Position numbers and translations under genes: made by a program. A stretch of 64,000 nucleotides of DNA, taken from positions 113,326,888 to 113,390,887 of the forward strand of contig OY757907.1 of NCBI GenBank assembly GCA_963585895.1, written 5' to 3'. Numbering within the stretch: position 1 is the first letter of the stretch; each line of letters starts with the position of its first letter. This stretch comes from Sepioteuthis lessoniana (taxonomy: Eukaryota; Mollusca; Cephalopoda; Myopsida; Loliginidae). Shown one piece after another: positions 19,888-31,905 of this stretch. A model generated the notes under the pieces. The model had not been told where the DNA came from, did no database searches, and saw nothing but the letters and a program-made list of their open reading frames with translations.

Positions 19888-20600
19888 TAGAAAGAGCGAG
19901 AGAGAGAGAGAGAGAGAGAGATTGATTTATTGGCCTAAGAACAACAATAAAAAGAAGGGATCAAATGACTGCAATTCTTTTGTATATATCAAAACTCACC
20001 TTATTTTTATGATTATCATCTTTTTCGGAGGAATAAGATTGCTCTGATGAGGAAAAAAACCCACTTTTCTTTATCCTCATTTTAATTCTTTACAACGATA
20101 TTATTTGATGCCTCTAACAAAATAAAGTAAGTCCGTTCGATATCTTGCCGCTCAACTCCGTGTTTATCATATTTTATACACGAACTCAACCTTGAGAGTA
20201 TCTGGTGCCTTTCTTTATCCCTGCTCCTACCTTAGTACTTTTCTATATTTTTCGTAAACATGTCTTTTCTCAGAAGAGACTTTCGGTTCTCTAGATCTCT
20301 TTTCAGAATTCTTGCCGATATATGATTGCTCACACTTCAGATTTCAAATCCATCTTTATAGAATGTTCTTTGAAAGATTTTTAAGAGAGCGAATCGATAT
20401 CCGTACGACTGTCATCAGTGCATTTCATTAAATTGTTAAGTTCCTCGCAAACATCAAATATTTTGATTTTTTTGTCGATCTCTTTCAAGTTAAATCTAAG
20501 TCTTGGTCTACTATTATAGCAATACCCACTTTCTTACCCATGCTCCTTTTCTTCATTACGTATTCTAAGCTCGATATGGATGTTCTGTTCAAAACCCATT
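19689..20600. other. Unassigned stretch with (TA)n and (GA)n tracts
   Basis: (TA)n at 19813-19843 and (GA)n at 19856-19921. 19695-19805 has a - strand frame (FGPVKPELGVIPSGQETHS) that I do not recognise. The remaining sequence is featureless. Confidence 0.5.
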
Positions 20601-21125
20601 CTTCTTCTTATTATTATTATTATTATTATTATTTACTCCTTGAGAGTTTTCACATCAGTTTTAGGGGATGGTGTCTCACTGGAGTTTGAGTGACAGCAAG
20701 TCTCCTCAAGTCTCCAGGACTTTACTCAGTATTCTGGCCCTTCTAAGTAATGCTGTCATTTGGATAGTCTCTACCCGTCCGCCAACCTCCAATTCCTCCG
20801 GGCCTTTTAATAATGCTTTTGGTATTTTGCTATAAGCAGTAATCAAAATTGGTACAATCGTCAGTTTCATGTTCCACAGCTTTTTCAATTCTCTTGCAAG
20901 GTCGAGGTACTGATCCTTCTTTTCACATTCTTTCAGTTTTATTCTATTGTCAGCCGGGACAACAAATAATTAAATTTATTATTGGGTCTAGAGTTTTTCA
21001 CATCAGTGTTAGCTGATGGTTTTTCACTGGAGTTTGAGTGACAGCAAGTCTCCTCAAGTCTCCAGGACTCGTCTCAGTATTCTGGCCGTCCTCAGTAATG
21101 CTGTCTTTTGGATAGTCTCTACCCG

Positions 21126-21539
21126 TCAGCCAACTTCCAAGTCCTCCAGGCCATTTAATAATCCTTTAGTTACTGTGCCTAACGCGCCAACCACAATTAG
21201 CACAATCGTTACTTTCATGTTCCACAGCTTTTTCAATTCTCTAGCAAGGTCAAGGTACTTATCCTTCTTTTCACTTTCCTTCAGATTTATTTTGTGATCC
21301 GCCAGGACAGAAAAGTCAACAATTTTGCAGATTCTCTTTCTTTTGTTGATTATTATGAGGTCTGGTCTTCTGACCGGGATTAGGTGATCCGTTTGTATGT
21401 TAAACTCCCATAGGAGTTTATGCGAGTCATTTTCTAGGACAGGCACCGGGTTGTTCATATACCATTTGTTTGTATGGTCGAATTGAAATTTCCTGCACAT
21501 TTCCCAGTAGATCACCTTGCCGACCCAGTCGTGTCTCAC
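21126..21539 (-). pseudogene. R4-like LINE C-terminal restriction-like endonuclease region
   Basis: The 137-residue frame starts at MRHDWVGKVIYWEMC and contains RRPDLIIINKRKRICKIVDF, the Asp-bearing core expected of a PD-(D/E)XK-like endonuclease in R2/R4-type LINEs, followed by YLDLARELKKLWNMKVTIV. It ends at a TGA where other copies read GGA (EVGGRVE), a nonsense change. Upstream, at 21568-21621, the - strand reads a CCHC zinc knuckle, KCRLCGDRDETINHIISEC, separated by a frame break. In intact elements this domain nicks the target DNA. The fragment is part of the longest copy in the array. Confidence 0.8.
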
Positions 21540-21811
21540 CTTATTCTCTTTCTGTGCTAATTTGCTGCATTCGCTTATAATGTGATTGATCGTTTCGTCT
21601 CTGTCACCGCATAGCCTACATTTACTGGGGTTTTCTGCGTCTTATCTATTCTCGTTTTGATAAGATTCGTTCTTATGGAATTGTCCTGTGCTGCTATTAG
21701 GAGGGATTCCGTTTCTCTCTTAAGGTTTCCTTTTCTGAGCCAGGTCCAGGTTTTCTGGTGTGAGATGTTGATTATTAGACGCTTAAAGCGGCCATAGAGT
21801 TGTTTTTCTTC

Positions 21812-22486
21812 CTATTTTTGTTTCCTAGTTGTTGTCATTCTTTCGTTTATCGTGTTGTCCTTATCGACTCTGATGGTTGTAATTAGTCCTCGTTCGTGTT
21901 TTTCTATGTAGTCTTCGAGCCGTTGTATGGATGCGTCAACGGTGTCTTCGATGCTGGCAAATCCTCTTCCTCCCTGTTTTCTAGATACATATAGTCTGTG
22001 AACGTCGTCTCTGGAGTGTAATGCCTTATGCATGGTCATTAGTTTTCTTGTCCTTTGGTTCATTTGTTTAAGTTCCTCTCGGATCCACTTTAGAAAGGGT
22101 CCGAGTATCTGACTAGTGACACAGCCCAAGTATTTATTCCTTTGATGAGGTTTTCTGCTGGAGAGTTTTGTCTCGAGTAGTTTTCGCGTTCTCCTGAGAT
22201 GTTCTTTTCGGATCATATCTTTCATTTGCACTTGTTTGATGGTGTCAGCCTCCAAGATGCCCAAGTATTTGTAGGTTTCATTTTCTTCAAGCGTCCCAAT
22301 TCTGTTATGATTTGGTAGTTCCATTCCCGCAGTCATATGTTGTTTTCCACTTTTCATGACGAGCATGGCACATTTTTCCATGCCAAATTCCATTCCTATG
22401 CCCTGACTGTATACTCTAACTGCATGTATGAGAGTTTCCAGTTCTTTTTCATTTTTTGCAAATAGTTTAATGTCATCCATGTACAT
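21812..22486 (-). pseudogene. R4-like LINE reverse transcriptase (YMDD and thumb), partial
   Basis: The 224-residue frame opens at YMDDIKLFAKNEKELETL, the catalytic double Asp of the polymerase palm. It continues through GIGMEFGMEKCAMLVMKSGK and TYKYLGILEADTIKQVQ into the thumb and connecting region (KWIREELKQMNQRTRKLMT, GGRGFASIEDTVDASIQRLE). A few codons upstream of the ATG remain homologous (SQEKINHL), so the ATG is not the true start. Everything before YMDD is lost at about 22540, where a (CTT)n tract begins. It is 5'-truncated and separated from the endonuclease part by frame breaks, so it is non-functional. Confidence 0.85.
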
Positions 22487-22540
22487 TAGGTGGTTGATCT
22501 TCTCCTGCGATCTTGTATTTTTTCAGCTTTTAACAGGAGC

Positions 22541-22602
22541 TTCTTCTTCTTCTTCTTCTTCTTCTTCTTCTTCTTCTTCTTCTTCTTCTTCTTCTTCTTC
22601 TA
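22541..22602. repeat. (CTT)n microsatellite
   Basis: Nearly pure CTT repeat at the boundary between two R4-like copies. Confidence 0.95.
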
Positions 22603-23317
22603 TTACTCCAAAGTGATTTTCACACCATATTTAACTGAGTTTTCTTTTTTTTACTGGATTCTAATTGAGAGCACGTATGGTCTCCAGAAATCTTCTCCCG
22701 ATTCTGGTTGATCTTAAATCTATTGTCGTTTGGATGGTCTCTGTTCTTCCTCTGATTTCCAAATCTTCAAGCCCTCTTACTAAAGATTTTATGGACGTTT
22801 CTAAGCAGACCAACTCGAATTGGTATCACCGTCACCTTCATGTTTTATTGTTTCTCCTAGTTGTTTTTGTTGTTGTTATTGTTGTTGTTGTTGTTTTTGT
22901 TCTTCTTCTTCTTCGTCTTATTATTATTATTATGATTATTTACTCATTAGAATTTTTCAGATCAGCGTAATCAGTGAGTGACAGCAAGTCCCATCAAGTC
23001 TCCAAAACTCTTCCCAGTATTCTGGCCGATCTCAATAATGTATAGTTTGGATGGTCTTCTCTCGTCCGCCAACTTCCAAGTCCTCCTTTCCCTTTAGTAA
23101 TCCTTTAGTTACTGTTCCAAACGCACCGATTGGTAAAATTGTCTCCTGAATGTTCCATAGTTTTTTTCAATTCTCTAGCAAGGACGAGGTACTTATCCTT
23201 CTTTTGACATTCTTTCAGTTTCATTCTGTGGTCAGCTGGGACAGCAAAGTAGACAAATTTGCAAGTTCTCTTTTTTTGTTAATCAATATTAGATCTGGTC
23301 TTCAGACCGAGTTATTG

Positions 23318-23349
<32 letters not shown>

Positions 23350-24189
23350 GTTATTATTATTTTACTCGTTTGAGAGTTTTTTTATACTTACGTTAGCTGA
23401 ATGTTTACATCTCAAGTTTGAGTGACAACAAATTCCACAAGTCTCCAGGACTCTTCTCTATATCTGCTCCATCTTCATAAGTCTGGATAGTTTATACTTG
23501 CCCTCTGATTTATAAGTCTTCCAGTCTCCTTGTCAATCATCCGGAATGGTTCCAAGTACACTAATCACTACTGGATCAACGTTACCTTTATTTTCCATTG
23601 TTTTTTGGTTCTCTTGCAAGGTCTTGGTGCATATCTCTCGTTTTGTTTTTTTTCACTGTGGTCAACTGGTAAGGTAAAGTCCTCTCTTCGGCAGGTTCTC
23701 ATTTTTTGTTGATTAGGTTTGGTCGTCGGGTGAAGACTAGCTGATCATTTTGTATCTCAAACTCCCAGAAAGGTTTGCGCGTCTCATTCTCTTGGGATGG
23801 ATTCGTGGTTTGTCTATACAATTTTCTCGTATAGTCAAAATTAATTTTTTTGCACATTTCCCAGTTGATCACTTTACCCACCCAATCGTGTATAGTCTTG
23901 TACTATTTTTGCGCTAATTTGCTGCATTCGCTTATTATATGATTGTTTGTTTCGTCTCTATCACGACATAATCTACATTTGCTATTTTGTTGCGTCTTAT
24001 CTATTATTGCTTTATTATTTATTCTTTCCCGAGTTTTTCGCACTTGCGTTTGCCGATGATTTTTAAATAGAGATTACAGTAATTCTCTTGAAGTCTCCTG
24101 GACTCTTCTCAGGATTCTGGCCAATCTTAATAATGTTGTAATTTTTATAATCTCTACTAGTCTTCTTATTTCCAAGTCCTTTAGTTCCC

Positions 24190-24220
<31 letters not shown>

Positions 24221-25345
24221 CTTCTGAGTTTTTCAACCAATCTTAACAGTTGATTTTTCGCCAAATAAGCAAAATTCCAGGTTGATCATCTTTTCCTACC
24301 TATTCGTACCCACCGTTCTATTTCTTTTGTTCCCGTTTGGATCATTCACTTACAATGAGATAAACAGTTTATCTCTTATTCTTTCTGATACAATAGTGTT
24401 AGCAAGCTTCATCTGAAACCTGAAGTAAATAAAGTTTACTTTTTTTTAGAAAATCATTGGTTATATTATTTTGGAAGTTTGTCCAATGAGTATATAATGC
24501 TTATTAGTGCGATATTTTATATTTCATTTAATGATGAATTTCTTGGAGTATACTTGATGTGTGTAGCAGTATTATTCAGTTATTCCAAATGATTTTCATT
24601 CTATTAGAATCATGGTTGTGTTTAAATGCTATATTATTGTAATTTCTGTTTCCAGATCCTTTTATTGTGAATATGAATAAAACTATTTTGCTGATTGTTT
24701 TTTTTACAAGAGTGTATAATCATGTGGTGGTTTCTGATCAAACCAGGACTCTTAAATATTCTGTCTGATCTTAATAGTACTGTAGTCTGCATGCTATCCA
24801 TTCTATCTCTGATTTTCTGTGCCTCAGTCTCTTTTCAAGATGTTTTGGGGTCAAGACAAGGGCACCAATGTCATTTATCATCATCGTCACTTTCAACTTT
24901 TTCAACTCTCGAGCAAGTTCCAAGTATTTTATTATATTTTTATTTCCATTCATTTTCACTTAGTGATCTGCTGGGATATCAACATCCTTCAAATGACATG
25001 TTTTTATGTATTTATTTATTCATTTATTTATTTATTTATTGTTTTTAAATTAACTCTAGAATTTGGTGTTCAGGTAAGGAATTGATGATCCGTTTGTATC
25101 TCAGTGTTACTGAGATTTTTTATTCGTCTAATCTTCTAGGACGCATTCTGGCTTATTCAGTTAGTATGGTCAAGTTTTAACCACTCTTACAATTTACAAT
25201 GAATCAACTTTTGCACCCAGTCGTGTCTTGTCTTATATTCAATTTGTGTAAAACTACTATATTTCTTTATTATGATATGAAAAGTTTCAACTTTGTCAGT
25301 ACGTAGGCTAGACTTAGTATTTTGTTGTGTACTATCGATTATTAT

Positions 25346-25990
25346 TCATAATATTTTTGCAGACAATCAATTATTTTCGAATTCCCGACAGTGCTCTCAG
25401 TATCCTTGCTGGTGTTTCCATACCAGTGGTTTGCTAGACTAAAATCTTCATTCAATTCTTGACTACGGCGTTCTGATGACAATTTCGAATACTTTTTTCC
25501 GATAGAGATTTTGATTACTTCATCAAAGGTTTGAATTCAATACAATTTACTTTTATTTTCAATTCATGCAATTAAATTAGGTGATTGAGATTTTCCGGTA
25601 ATTTGATATATCTCTATCCATCTGTAAAGTTTTCTAAATTGTAACTAAGTATTACTATTGCTAAGATATTGTAAATAGAAAAATCCTTTAAAGATTCTTC
25701 TTGTATTGACCTGGGATAGGGCTTATTTATATATACTAACCTTTTCAGAATATTTAGATATTCTCTTATCGAAAACCTCTATAGCAAAATAGATATATGT
25801 TAACGATTTCAATTTAAGAAGGAAGGTTTGCTAACTTTGGAACTAAGCATATAACAGCTTTTTGTGCAACGGTTATTGTCGTAGTAAATAGAATTGGTGA
25901 TTCGAAGTAGGTTGCTTCTCTTTTTGCTCTAATTCTTTTGGGAAAAGGCATGAAACCATATTTTCTTTCTCTCTGTCTGTGAGTGAATTG
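25346..25990. other. Unassigned stretch
   Basis: AT-rich. No family recognised. Confidence 0.5.
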
Positions 25991-25994
25991 TTGG

Positions 25995-26130
25995 TCATAG
26001 ACAGACTAATTTCATTAGCCCTGGTAAGGCAAAAAGCGTAGGAGAAGAAAAATTCTAAAATTTAACCAGATTTACTACACTTGAAAATTGACCTTGTGTC
26101 ACATCCTTCTCTTTGCGGAGGATTTAAGTA
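25995..26130 (+). mobile_element. SINE-4, diverged 3' part
   Basis: Order of AGCCCTGGTAAGGCAAAAAG, AATTGACCTTGTGTCACATC and GCGGAGGA matches the second half of SINE-4 with many changes. Confidence 0.65.
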
Positions 26131-27350
26131 AATACATACACATGGCTTTTATCATGGACACAAAAAACCTTAACAGTAGACCAAAGTGAAACTATCTCAG
26201 CTACAAAGCAGATCAATGACAAATTAGAAGATTTTTATTCTTAGAAAAATCTGAAATACATAATCCCTTTGGCTTTCAAAGCAATAATTTTCGACGTATT
26301 ACTTCTACAAACACGTATAATACGTCATTACCCGGTGGCTGCTAATAAAACCCATTGGCCAATTACCTCTTGTAACTTACATCTCTTGTTGTTTCCAGAA
26401 TGCTAATATCCATGGCCGAGTCTTAATTCTCATTCGGGCATTGTGCCAATGAAATCTTCATGAATAAGGATCTCATGTCATTAGCAACAGTGCACGTCTA
26501 TTTGTCCTAAATAAGATCTTATGAAAACTGTGATGTTTGTGTCCTTTTCTGGATTGACGTGAGGTAAATTAACTGTGGTTATCTTCGATGTGGTGTTAAT
26601 ACTGATATCAAAGAATTATTTCTGATTTTTAGCGCATTAAGGGAAATGAAAATGTTTATAACGTTAATGTGATCTTTACTAATAATGACAACTTAAAAAA
26701 AAGAAGTTATGTGAAAAAATAAAGATCTACTAAAGAAAAAGCAGACAGGTAACATAAACAGAATAATTAGTTTTATCTATATCAATAAGTTACCGGTAAT
26801 TTTACGAGTATATCTCATAAAAAGCAGAAATTTATTTTCTCCAAAGTTTGATCTCGTCTTTTTTATTTCAATCCACCTATCACAATTAGCTAAAATGTAA
26901 TATGTCCGTAAATTTTTCTAACTTCTTCATTTTGTGTCTACTGATAAACAGACCATCCCTAATAAGATTAGACATCCCAACAATTATATTTAACATTGGA
27001 TAAAACGAGAATCATAGAAATTCAAAATGTGATCGCAAGAAATTATCTTATTCCATAACCGCTCATTCAACGTTGATTGTATCTCCTTCTGAAGGGCAAG
27101 ATTTTACCAAAAAGGGATGTCTTGGGTATGAAATCAAACTGTATCTAATGGAAAATATGCAGTTCTAGAGATCCGAAGAGCGTAGCATATCTCTTCATTT
27201 TTCTTACTACCCCGTCTATTATGAGCCGGAGACGGAGTATCTATGGATCAAATGGTTCTATTTTTAATATTAATATAATTGGATACGAATACTTGACATC
27301 ATATTACTGCAAATTATTTGTTATACGAATAGTTACTTTAGCTTATGTTT
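26131..27350. other. Unassigned stretch
   Basis: 1.2 kb without any recognised repeat family or coding signal; one of the longer unique-looking stretches in the window. Confidence 0.5.
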
Positions 27351-27354
27351 GGTA

Positions 27355-27465
27355 GTGTTCACCCATCGTCTGGGAGACAGGGGTTCAGTCCCAGGTCGAG
27401 TCATATCAAAGACTCAAAAAATGGTACTTTATGCCGCCTTGCGTAACATTCAGTATTATGACTCG
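27355..27465 (+). mobile_element. SINE-1, 3'-truncated
   Basis: Box B (GGTTCAGTCCCAGGT at about 27382-27396) and the following body to the CATTCAGTATTATGA segment. The rest is absent. Confidence 0.78.
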
Positions 27466-27662
27466 AGCCAAGAATTGATAACGAGTGTTATTGGGTGATA
27501 ATTAAAGAAACAGAGATTCAATATGAATACGATATAAACCTCTACTTATGCATCGGAGAGATCATCGTTTTCTCTCTTATTTTTCACTTGTCTTCCCAAT
27601 GAACAGATTTGTTGAAATTGTTACTAATGACACCAGTGTGGTTTCTAGTCTTCTTCAATAGT

Positions 27663-27908
27663 TAGACGAACCAGACATGCAGGACACTGCTGGAGAAGCA
27701 GAGATGAACTCATAAGAGATGTACTCTTATGGATCCCCACACATGGCCGCGCAAAAGCAGGACGACCAGCTCGAACGTACATTCAGCAGCTATGTGAGGA
27801 TACAGGTTGTTGTCCTGAAGACCTACCTAGGGCGATGAACGATAGGGAGGAGTGGCGAGAGAGGGCCAGGGATATCCGTGCTGCCAGCACGATATGATGA
27901 TGATGACG
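27663..27908 (+). mobile_element. RTE-like LINE 3' end, near-identical to the 10-kb copy
   Basis: Encodes the family C-terminus from the RRTRHAGHCWRSRDELI region to the stop and ends in ATGATGATGATGAC. By eye about seven differences over roughly 235 bp from the reverse complement of 10013-10255. The 5' truncation is abrupt. This shows that both copies come from a recently active subfamily. Confidence 0.9.
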
Positions 27909-27944
27909 ACCTTGTTATAAATAAGCCTGCTTTGTTTACTTTGT

Positions 27945-28220
27945 TTTATAGCATGTCATCCTTCATGGTTATTTAATGCCAAAACTCTCCTTGTAGAAGA
28001 GTAGTGGTACTATTTAATCCATAGCTAGCGATTGAAAGTGTTCATGCCTTTCCAAAAAAAAATTACCGTAATCCTTACCTGCCCTGATGGCAAGGCTGTG
28101 AAGACGTTAATTGTATGTAAGAACAGTTTGAAACTTAACGTTATAGAGCAACTGGAATTCTAACTCAGTAACTATGATGTCACTGTTTAACAAGTCAGGC
28201 ACTACGCCACAGAACCCACA
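27945..28220 (-). mobile_element. SINE-2, diverged copy
   Basis: Reverse orientation, with tail (GTTATTTAATGCCAAAACTC) at the left and head (CAGGCACTACGCCACAG) at the right. Confidence 0.75.
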
Positions 28221-28612
28221 CATCATAAAATATGTTCAGGTAATTTCATTAGAGATTAAATGTAGACAGACAAAAAGCAGGTAAATGGGTGAAATTAGCG
28301 CTTCTTTACATGAAAGAAGCAAGGTGCATATTGTAGACAGATGAGGTATTTTCTATTTATTTTCTGATCTTGTTGGACCTGTTTTATTGATGATATTTTG
28401 CCTATGTCTCGAATAAAAACGTCCTTTGATATCAGCACAATTTGCTTATTTTCCATGTCGATCAATGACAAGCAATTTACTCTAAAAATGGTCGGGAGAG
28501 AAATAATGTGTGGATGCTCGTTGAAACGGATGGGCGAATTTATTGATTGATTAGTGGGTACTTTTACTGCATTGCGACGTCTTTTGAAATGTCTGGGTGA
28601 TTGGACACACAC
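28221..28612. other. Unassigned stretch
   Basis: No recognised repeat. The 168-codon - strand frame that covers it runs into CA/TA repeat and is not credible as a gene. Confidence 0.5.
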
Positions 28613-28675
28613 ATGTATACACACATATACAGAAAGACACTCACAAACACATAGAGACACCCCCACACACAAACG

Positions 28676-28722
<47 letters not shown>
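28613..28722. repeat. Compound (CA)n-(TA)n-(TG)n microsatellite
   Basis: Impure AC repeats, then AT at about 28676-28701, then GT to 28722. Confidence 0.9.
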
Positions 28723-28723
<1 letters not shown>

Positions 28724-28799
28724 CTTCAGTGTGCGAGTCAGTGTGTGCTTCAGTGTGTGCGCGTATGTAAAGAGGTTACATTTATAATAATGGATATTC

Positions 28800-29600
28800 A
28801 TGCAAGAAGAAGAAGAACAACAACAGTAAGAAAATTAGAAAAAAACAAAAAACAACAACAAAGATGTGAATACTTAAAGCGAAAAACTTTAGACATTGCG
28901 TATGAGATGACACGAACGTGGTTAAAATGGGGAAACCTTAAGGGAGAAGCTGAATCTTTATTAATAATAACTAAAGTAATGTTGACGACCGTAGTCGAGG
29001 GTGACCAGAAGGCTCCCTTTTTAATAGCTTCTACACCGATGTGTAGGGGAAGGCACTACTCGTTTCCCTGGATTGTTCTACTTTACCCTCGATACGTACC
29101 TTATATTGCTGAATTTTAAGCTAGAAAGTATCCAGTACCATTTTTAAAGTCTTTGATATGACGTGACCTAGGATTGAACCCTGGTCTCCCGGATCATTAG
29201 CGGACACTCTACCCACTAACTAGATATATCAGTGCAGTTATTCAGAATGCTCAACAGAATAGCAAATATAGGCTATGTGGTGAGAGAAGTGAAGCAGTTA
29301 TTCATTTAGTTTTGCCGTATCAGAGGACGAAGGAGTGAAAATAACGAAAGGCAAAATGTTTGACAAATAACTGGATCTCACCAGTAAACTGAAACAGTTG
29401 TGGACCATGAAGATGATAATGACATAAGTCGGAGTTAGTGTCTCATAGTCTCAAAGAATCTGAAAAAAATGATTGGATGATTTGGAGATAAGAAGAAGTA
29501 CTGAACAACATGTATAGATGAGCATTACTGACAACGAAAAGGATATTCGACGAGTCATTAAAACCTGACGAGAGTTGCTATCATTCAGTCTCTTCATCAC
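28800..29600 (+). mobile_element. R4-like LINE copy split by SINE-1
   Basis: 28800-28980 codes a thumb-to-zinc-knuckle linker (KTLDIAYEMTRTWLKWGNLK, then GEAESLL; compare KTWTWLGKGNLKRETE). After a reverse SINE-1 it resumes at about 29223 with a decayed zinc-knuckle region (NAQQNSKYRLCGERSEAVIH) and runs through broken 3' coding sequence. Confidence 0.75.
28981..29222 (-). mobile_element. SINE-1 inserted in R4-like copy
   Basis: Reverse copy. The tail end (GACCGTAGTCGAGGGTGACC) is at the left and the box-B region at about 29165-29185. It interrupts an otherwise continuous R4-like reading order. Confidence 0.85.
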
Positions 29601-29604
29601 CATC

Positions 29605-29985
29605 AGTCAGGTCTGTTTTGAAAAACTGTGAACTTTGTTGTCCCGGCTGATCACAAAGTAAAACTGAAAGTAGGTGAAACGATGGATAAGTACCCCGGCC
29701 TTGCTAGGGAACTGAAAAGACTGTGGAACATGAAAGTGACTGTTATACCAATGGTTATTGGTGCTCTTGGTACAGTCACTAAAGTATTGGTACAAGAACT
29801 GGAGGACTTGAAACTAAGTGGACAAGTAGAGATCATCCAATCGACAATATTGTTGAGATCGGCCAGAATACTGAAAAGTGTACTGGAGACATGAGGAGAA
29901 TTGATGTCACTCAAACTCCAGTAAGAAACCATCGGGGTTAACACTGGTGGGAAAAGCTCTAAAAAAAGTAAAGTAATAATAACAA
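29605..29985 (+). mobile_element. R4-like LINE 3' end
   Basis: The 88-codon frame 29628-29894 reads NFVVPADHKVKLKVGETMDK, then YPGLARELKRLWNMKVTVIP and GALGTVTKVLVQELEDL, the C-terminal part of the endonuclease region. The 3' UTR block (GATGTCACTCAAACTCCAGT) follows at about 29902-29921. Truncated 5' within the endonuclease. Confidence 0.8.
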
Positions 29986-30122
29986 TAACTTAATGTGTAT
30001 TACAAAAGCCCCAACATTTGCCAACACACTCAGTAAGATATCTTTCTAACCAAGATAGCTCTTTGTTACACTGTAGTCAGTTGTAAATAAAGTAGAGTGA
30101 TCTAATGAGAAATATGTGAAAA

Positions 30123-30193
30123 ATGTTATTTAATACATATACGCATATAAGATCATTATATATAATGATCTTATACATATACGCATATAAGAT

Positions 30194-30290
<97 letters not shown>

Positions 30291-30329
30291 TGCGTGTGTG
30301 TGTATATATATATAGAGAGAGAAAGAGAG

Positions 30330-30360
<31 letters not shown>
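30123..30360. repeat. Palindrome, direct repeat and compound microsatellite
   Basis: A perfect 30-bp palindrome lies at 30146-30175 (half site TATAAGATCATTATA). A 23-bp segment ending GCATATAAGATCA occurs at 30133-30155 and again at 30173-30195. Then come (TA)n, (TG)n (about 30237-30302), GA repeats and (GATA)n to 30360. Confidence 0.9.
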
Positions 30361-30365
<5 letters not shown>

Positions 30366-31014
30366 GGATAGGTTTCTACTAAACTGTTAAACGGAATATT
30401 ATCTTGCTATATTAATATAACCACGACAGTAAATAGTTACTTTGTAACTTCGTGCTAGATTGATCCAAGTAAATATGTAAATAAGTACGTCACAATAGTT
30501 CATTAGATATTGTATTGTGAATCGATATTTGTTCAATTGAATTGACTCAATATCACCTGAATATCCAATATGTTAATCTTTCGTCCTTGTGTGATAATAA
30601 CCATTTTTTGAAAAATTCTATTTCATCCTGACAGAAATTTTAAAAACATTCTCATTTAGTGGAGGCACACTTGTAGTTATTTTTTATTCTTGCATAGCAA
30701 CGGATAAACTAATAACAACTAAGATTTACAAGATGGACATTCTGGTTTCATAAGATATTCTGGAAATATGCATGCTATTGGTTGTAGTTGAAATACCATG
30801 ATATTGCTAGACTTTCTGTGCATAGAGCACTACATGTTACTAACATAGACGGTTTTAGCTGTGTGTATGTGGAGGATCTATAGTGAACTCCCCCGAATTA
30901 AACCAATGTCAATTTTAAACGGTTTAAAACTGGTTGTAATTCATAAATATTTCTTCCATATTGCTTAGCTAACGAAGGCTAAAAGCCCCTGTCTATGCCA
31001 CTATCTTCCTCATG
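30361..31014. other. Unassigned stretch
   Basis: No recognised family or coding signal. Confidence 0.5.
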
Positions 31015-31061
<47 letters not shown>

Positions 31062-31087
31062 CTCTCTCTATATATATATATATATAA
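31015..31087. repeat. (CTAT)n-(TA)n microsatellite
   Basis: Tetranucleotide repeat followed by CT and TA repeats. Confidence 0.95.
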
Positions 31088-31860
31088 TAAAGTAAAAAAA
31101 TGGAAATTAAGTTCTCTTCATTTGAAAAAAAATATTAGAATACAATATATCCAAGACAATCACTTCCTATTTTCTTTTATGTTTTAGATTATTAGATATA
31201 TTTGATACAATATAAAAAAAACTGTGTATTTCCATGAATATTTTTTTTCCGCGGGTGTAATATTTTCCTTATGCCACACAAAGATTAACTACTGATGCAA
31301 TGTTGTGGACCAAGGATATTGTACTTTGATTTCGTGCATCATGTATATAAATTCTGAACATAGCCTGAAAAATCCTCACTATTTCTCATGCACAAATTTC
31401 ACGTTTTTGTGTATATTACATAATGTAAACTTTTTCAATTAGAAATGCCGGGATTTCATGATTTAAAAAAAATGTCTGTTTGTTAATTATTTATCGTTTT
31501 GCTAAAGTAAAACTTTGAAAATGGAGATGAACTTGCTTTGTAAAAGAATTCTCCTGCTGATATATTCACCATTTTCAGCTTAGTTTGGAAAAGATTTAAT
31601 TTCAAGAACTCTATGTGAATTTTTGCGCACACTGTATAAATAAATCAATACAAATCTGTCAGAAATTGTTATTATTTCTATTTTATTTAAAACGTCTGCG
31701 AAAGAGAAATATATACGCAAAAAATATTTCTAAATACCCTCAGGAATATTTAAATAATTATACATTTTTTAGATATTTTTAGCATTAATTATATATAAAA
31801 AAATAATGCTACTTATTCGAAAATGATTTGCGACTTTTGCATTTTAAAGATTTTTTACTG

Positions 31861-31905
<45 letters not shown>

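Larger units (their letters stand above)
20605..25345 (-). mobile_element. Head-to-tail array of R4-like LINE 3' ends
   Basis: About eight copies, all - strand: 20605-20968, 20975-22540 (longest), 22605-22855, 22915-23312, 23318-24005, 24010-24195, 24200-24400 and 24690-25345. Most begin at the left with TTA repeats and then the 3' UTR block (GAGTTTTTCACATCAGTGTT, GAGTGACAGCAAGTCTCCTC), running to different 5' truncation points. TTA or CTT tracts mark most junctions, for example 20608-20632, 22541-22602, 22915-22940, 23320-23360 and 24190-24220. This is what repeated insertion into TAA/TTA repeats, including each other's tails, would produce. Divergence differs between copies, so they were not made by one recent duplication. 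Confidence 0.8.

Noticed and set aside
22428-22711. Poly-Ser or poly-Phe protein frames
   Set aside because: They are translations of a (CTT)n microsatellite.
28295-28801. 168-codon - strand frame
   Set aside because: A large part translates CA/TA repeats and the rest has no motif.
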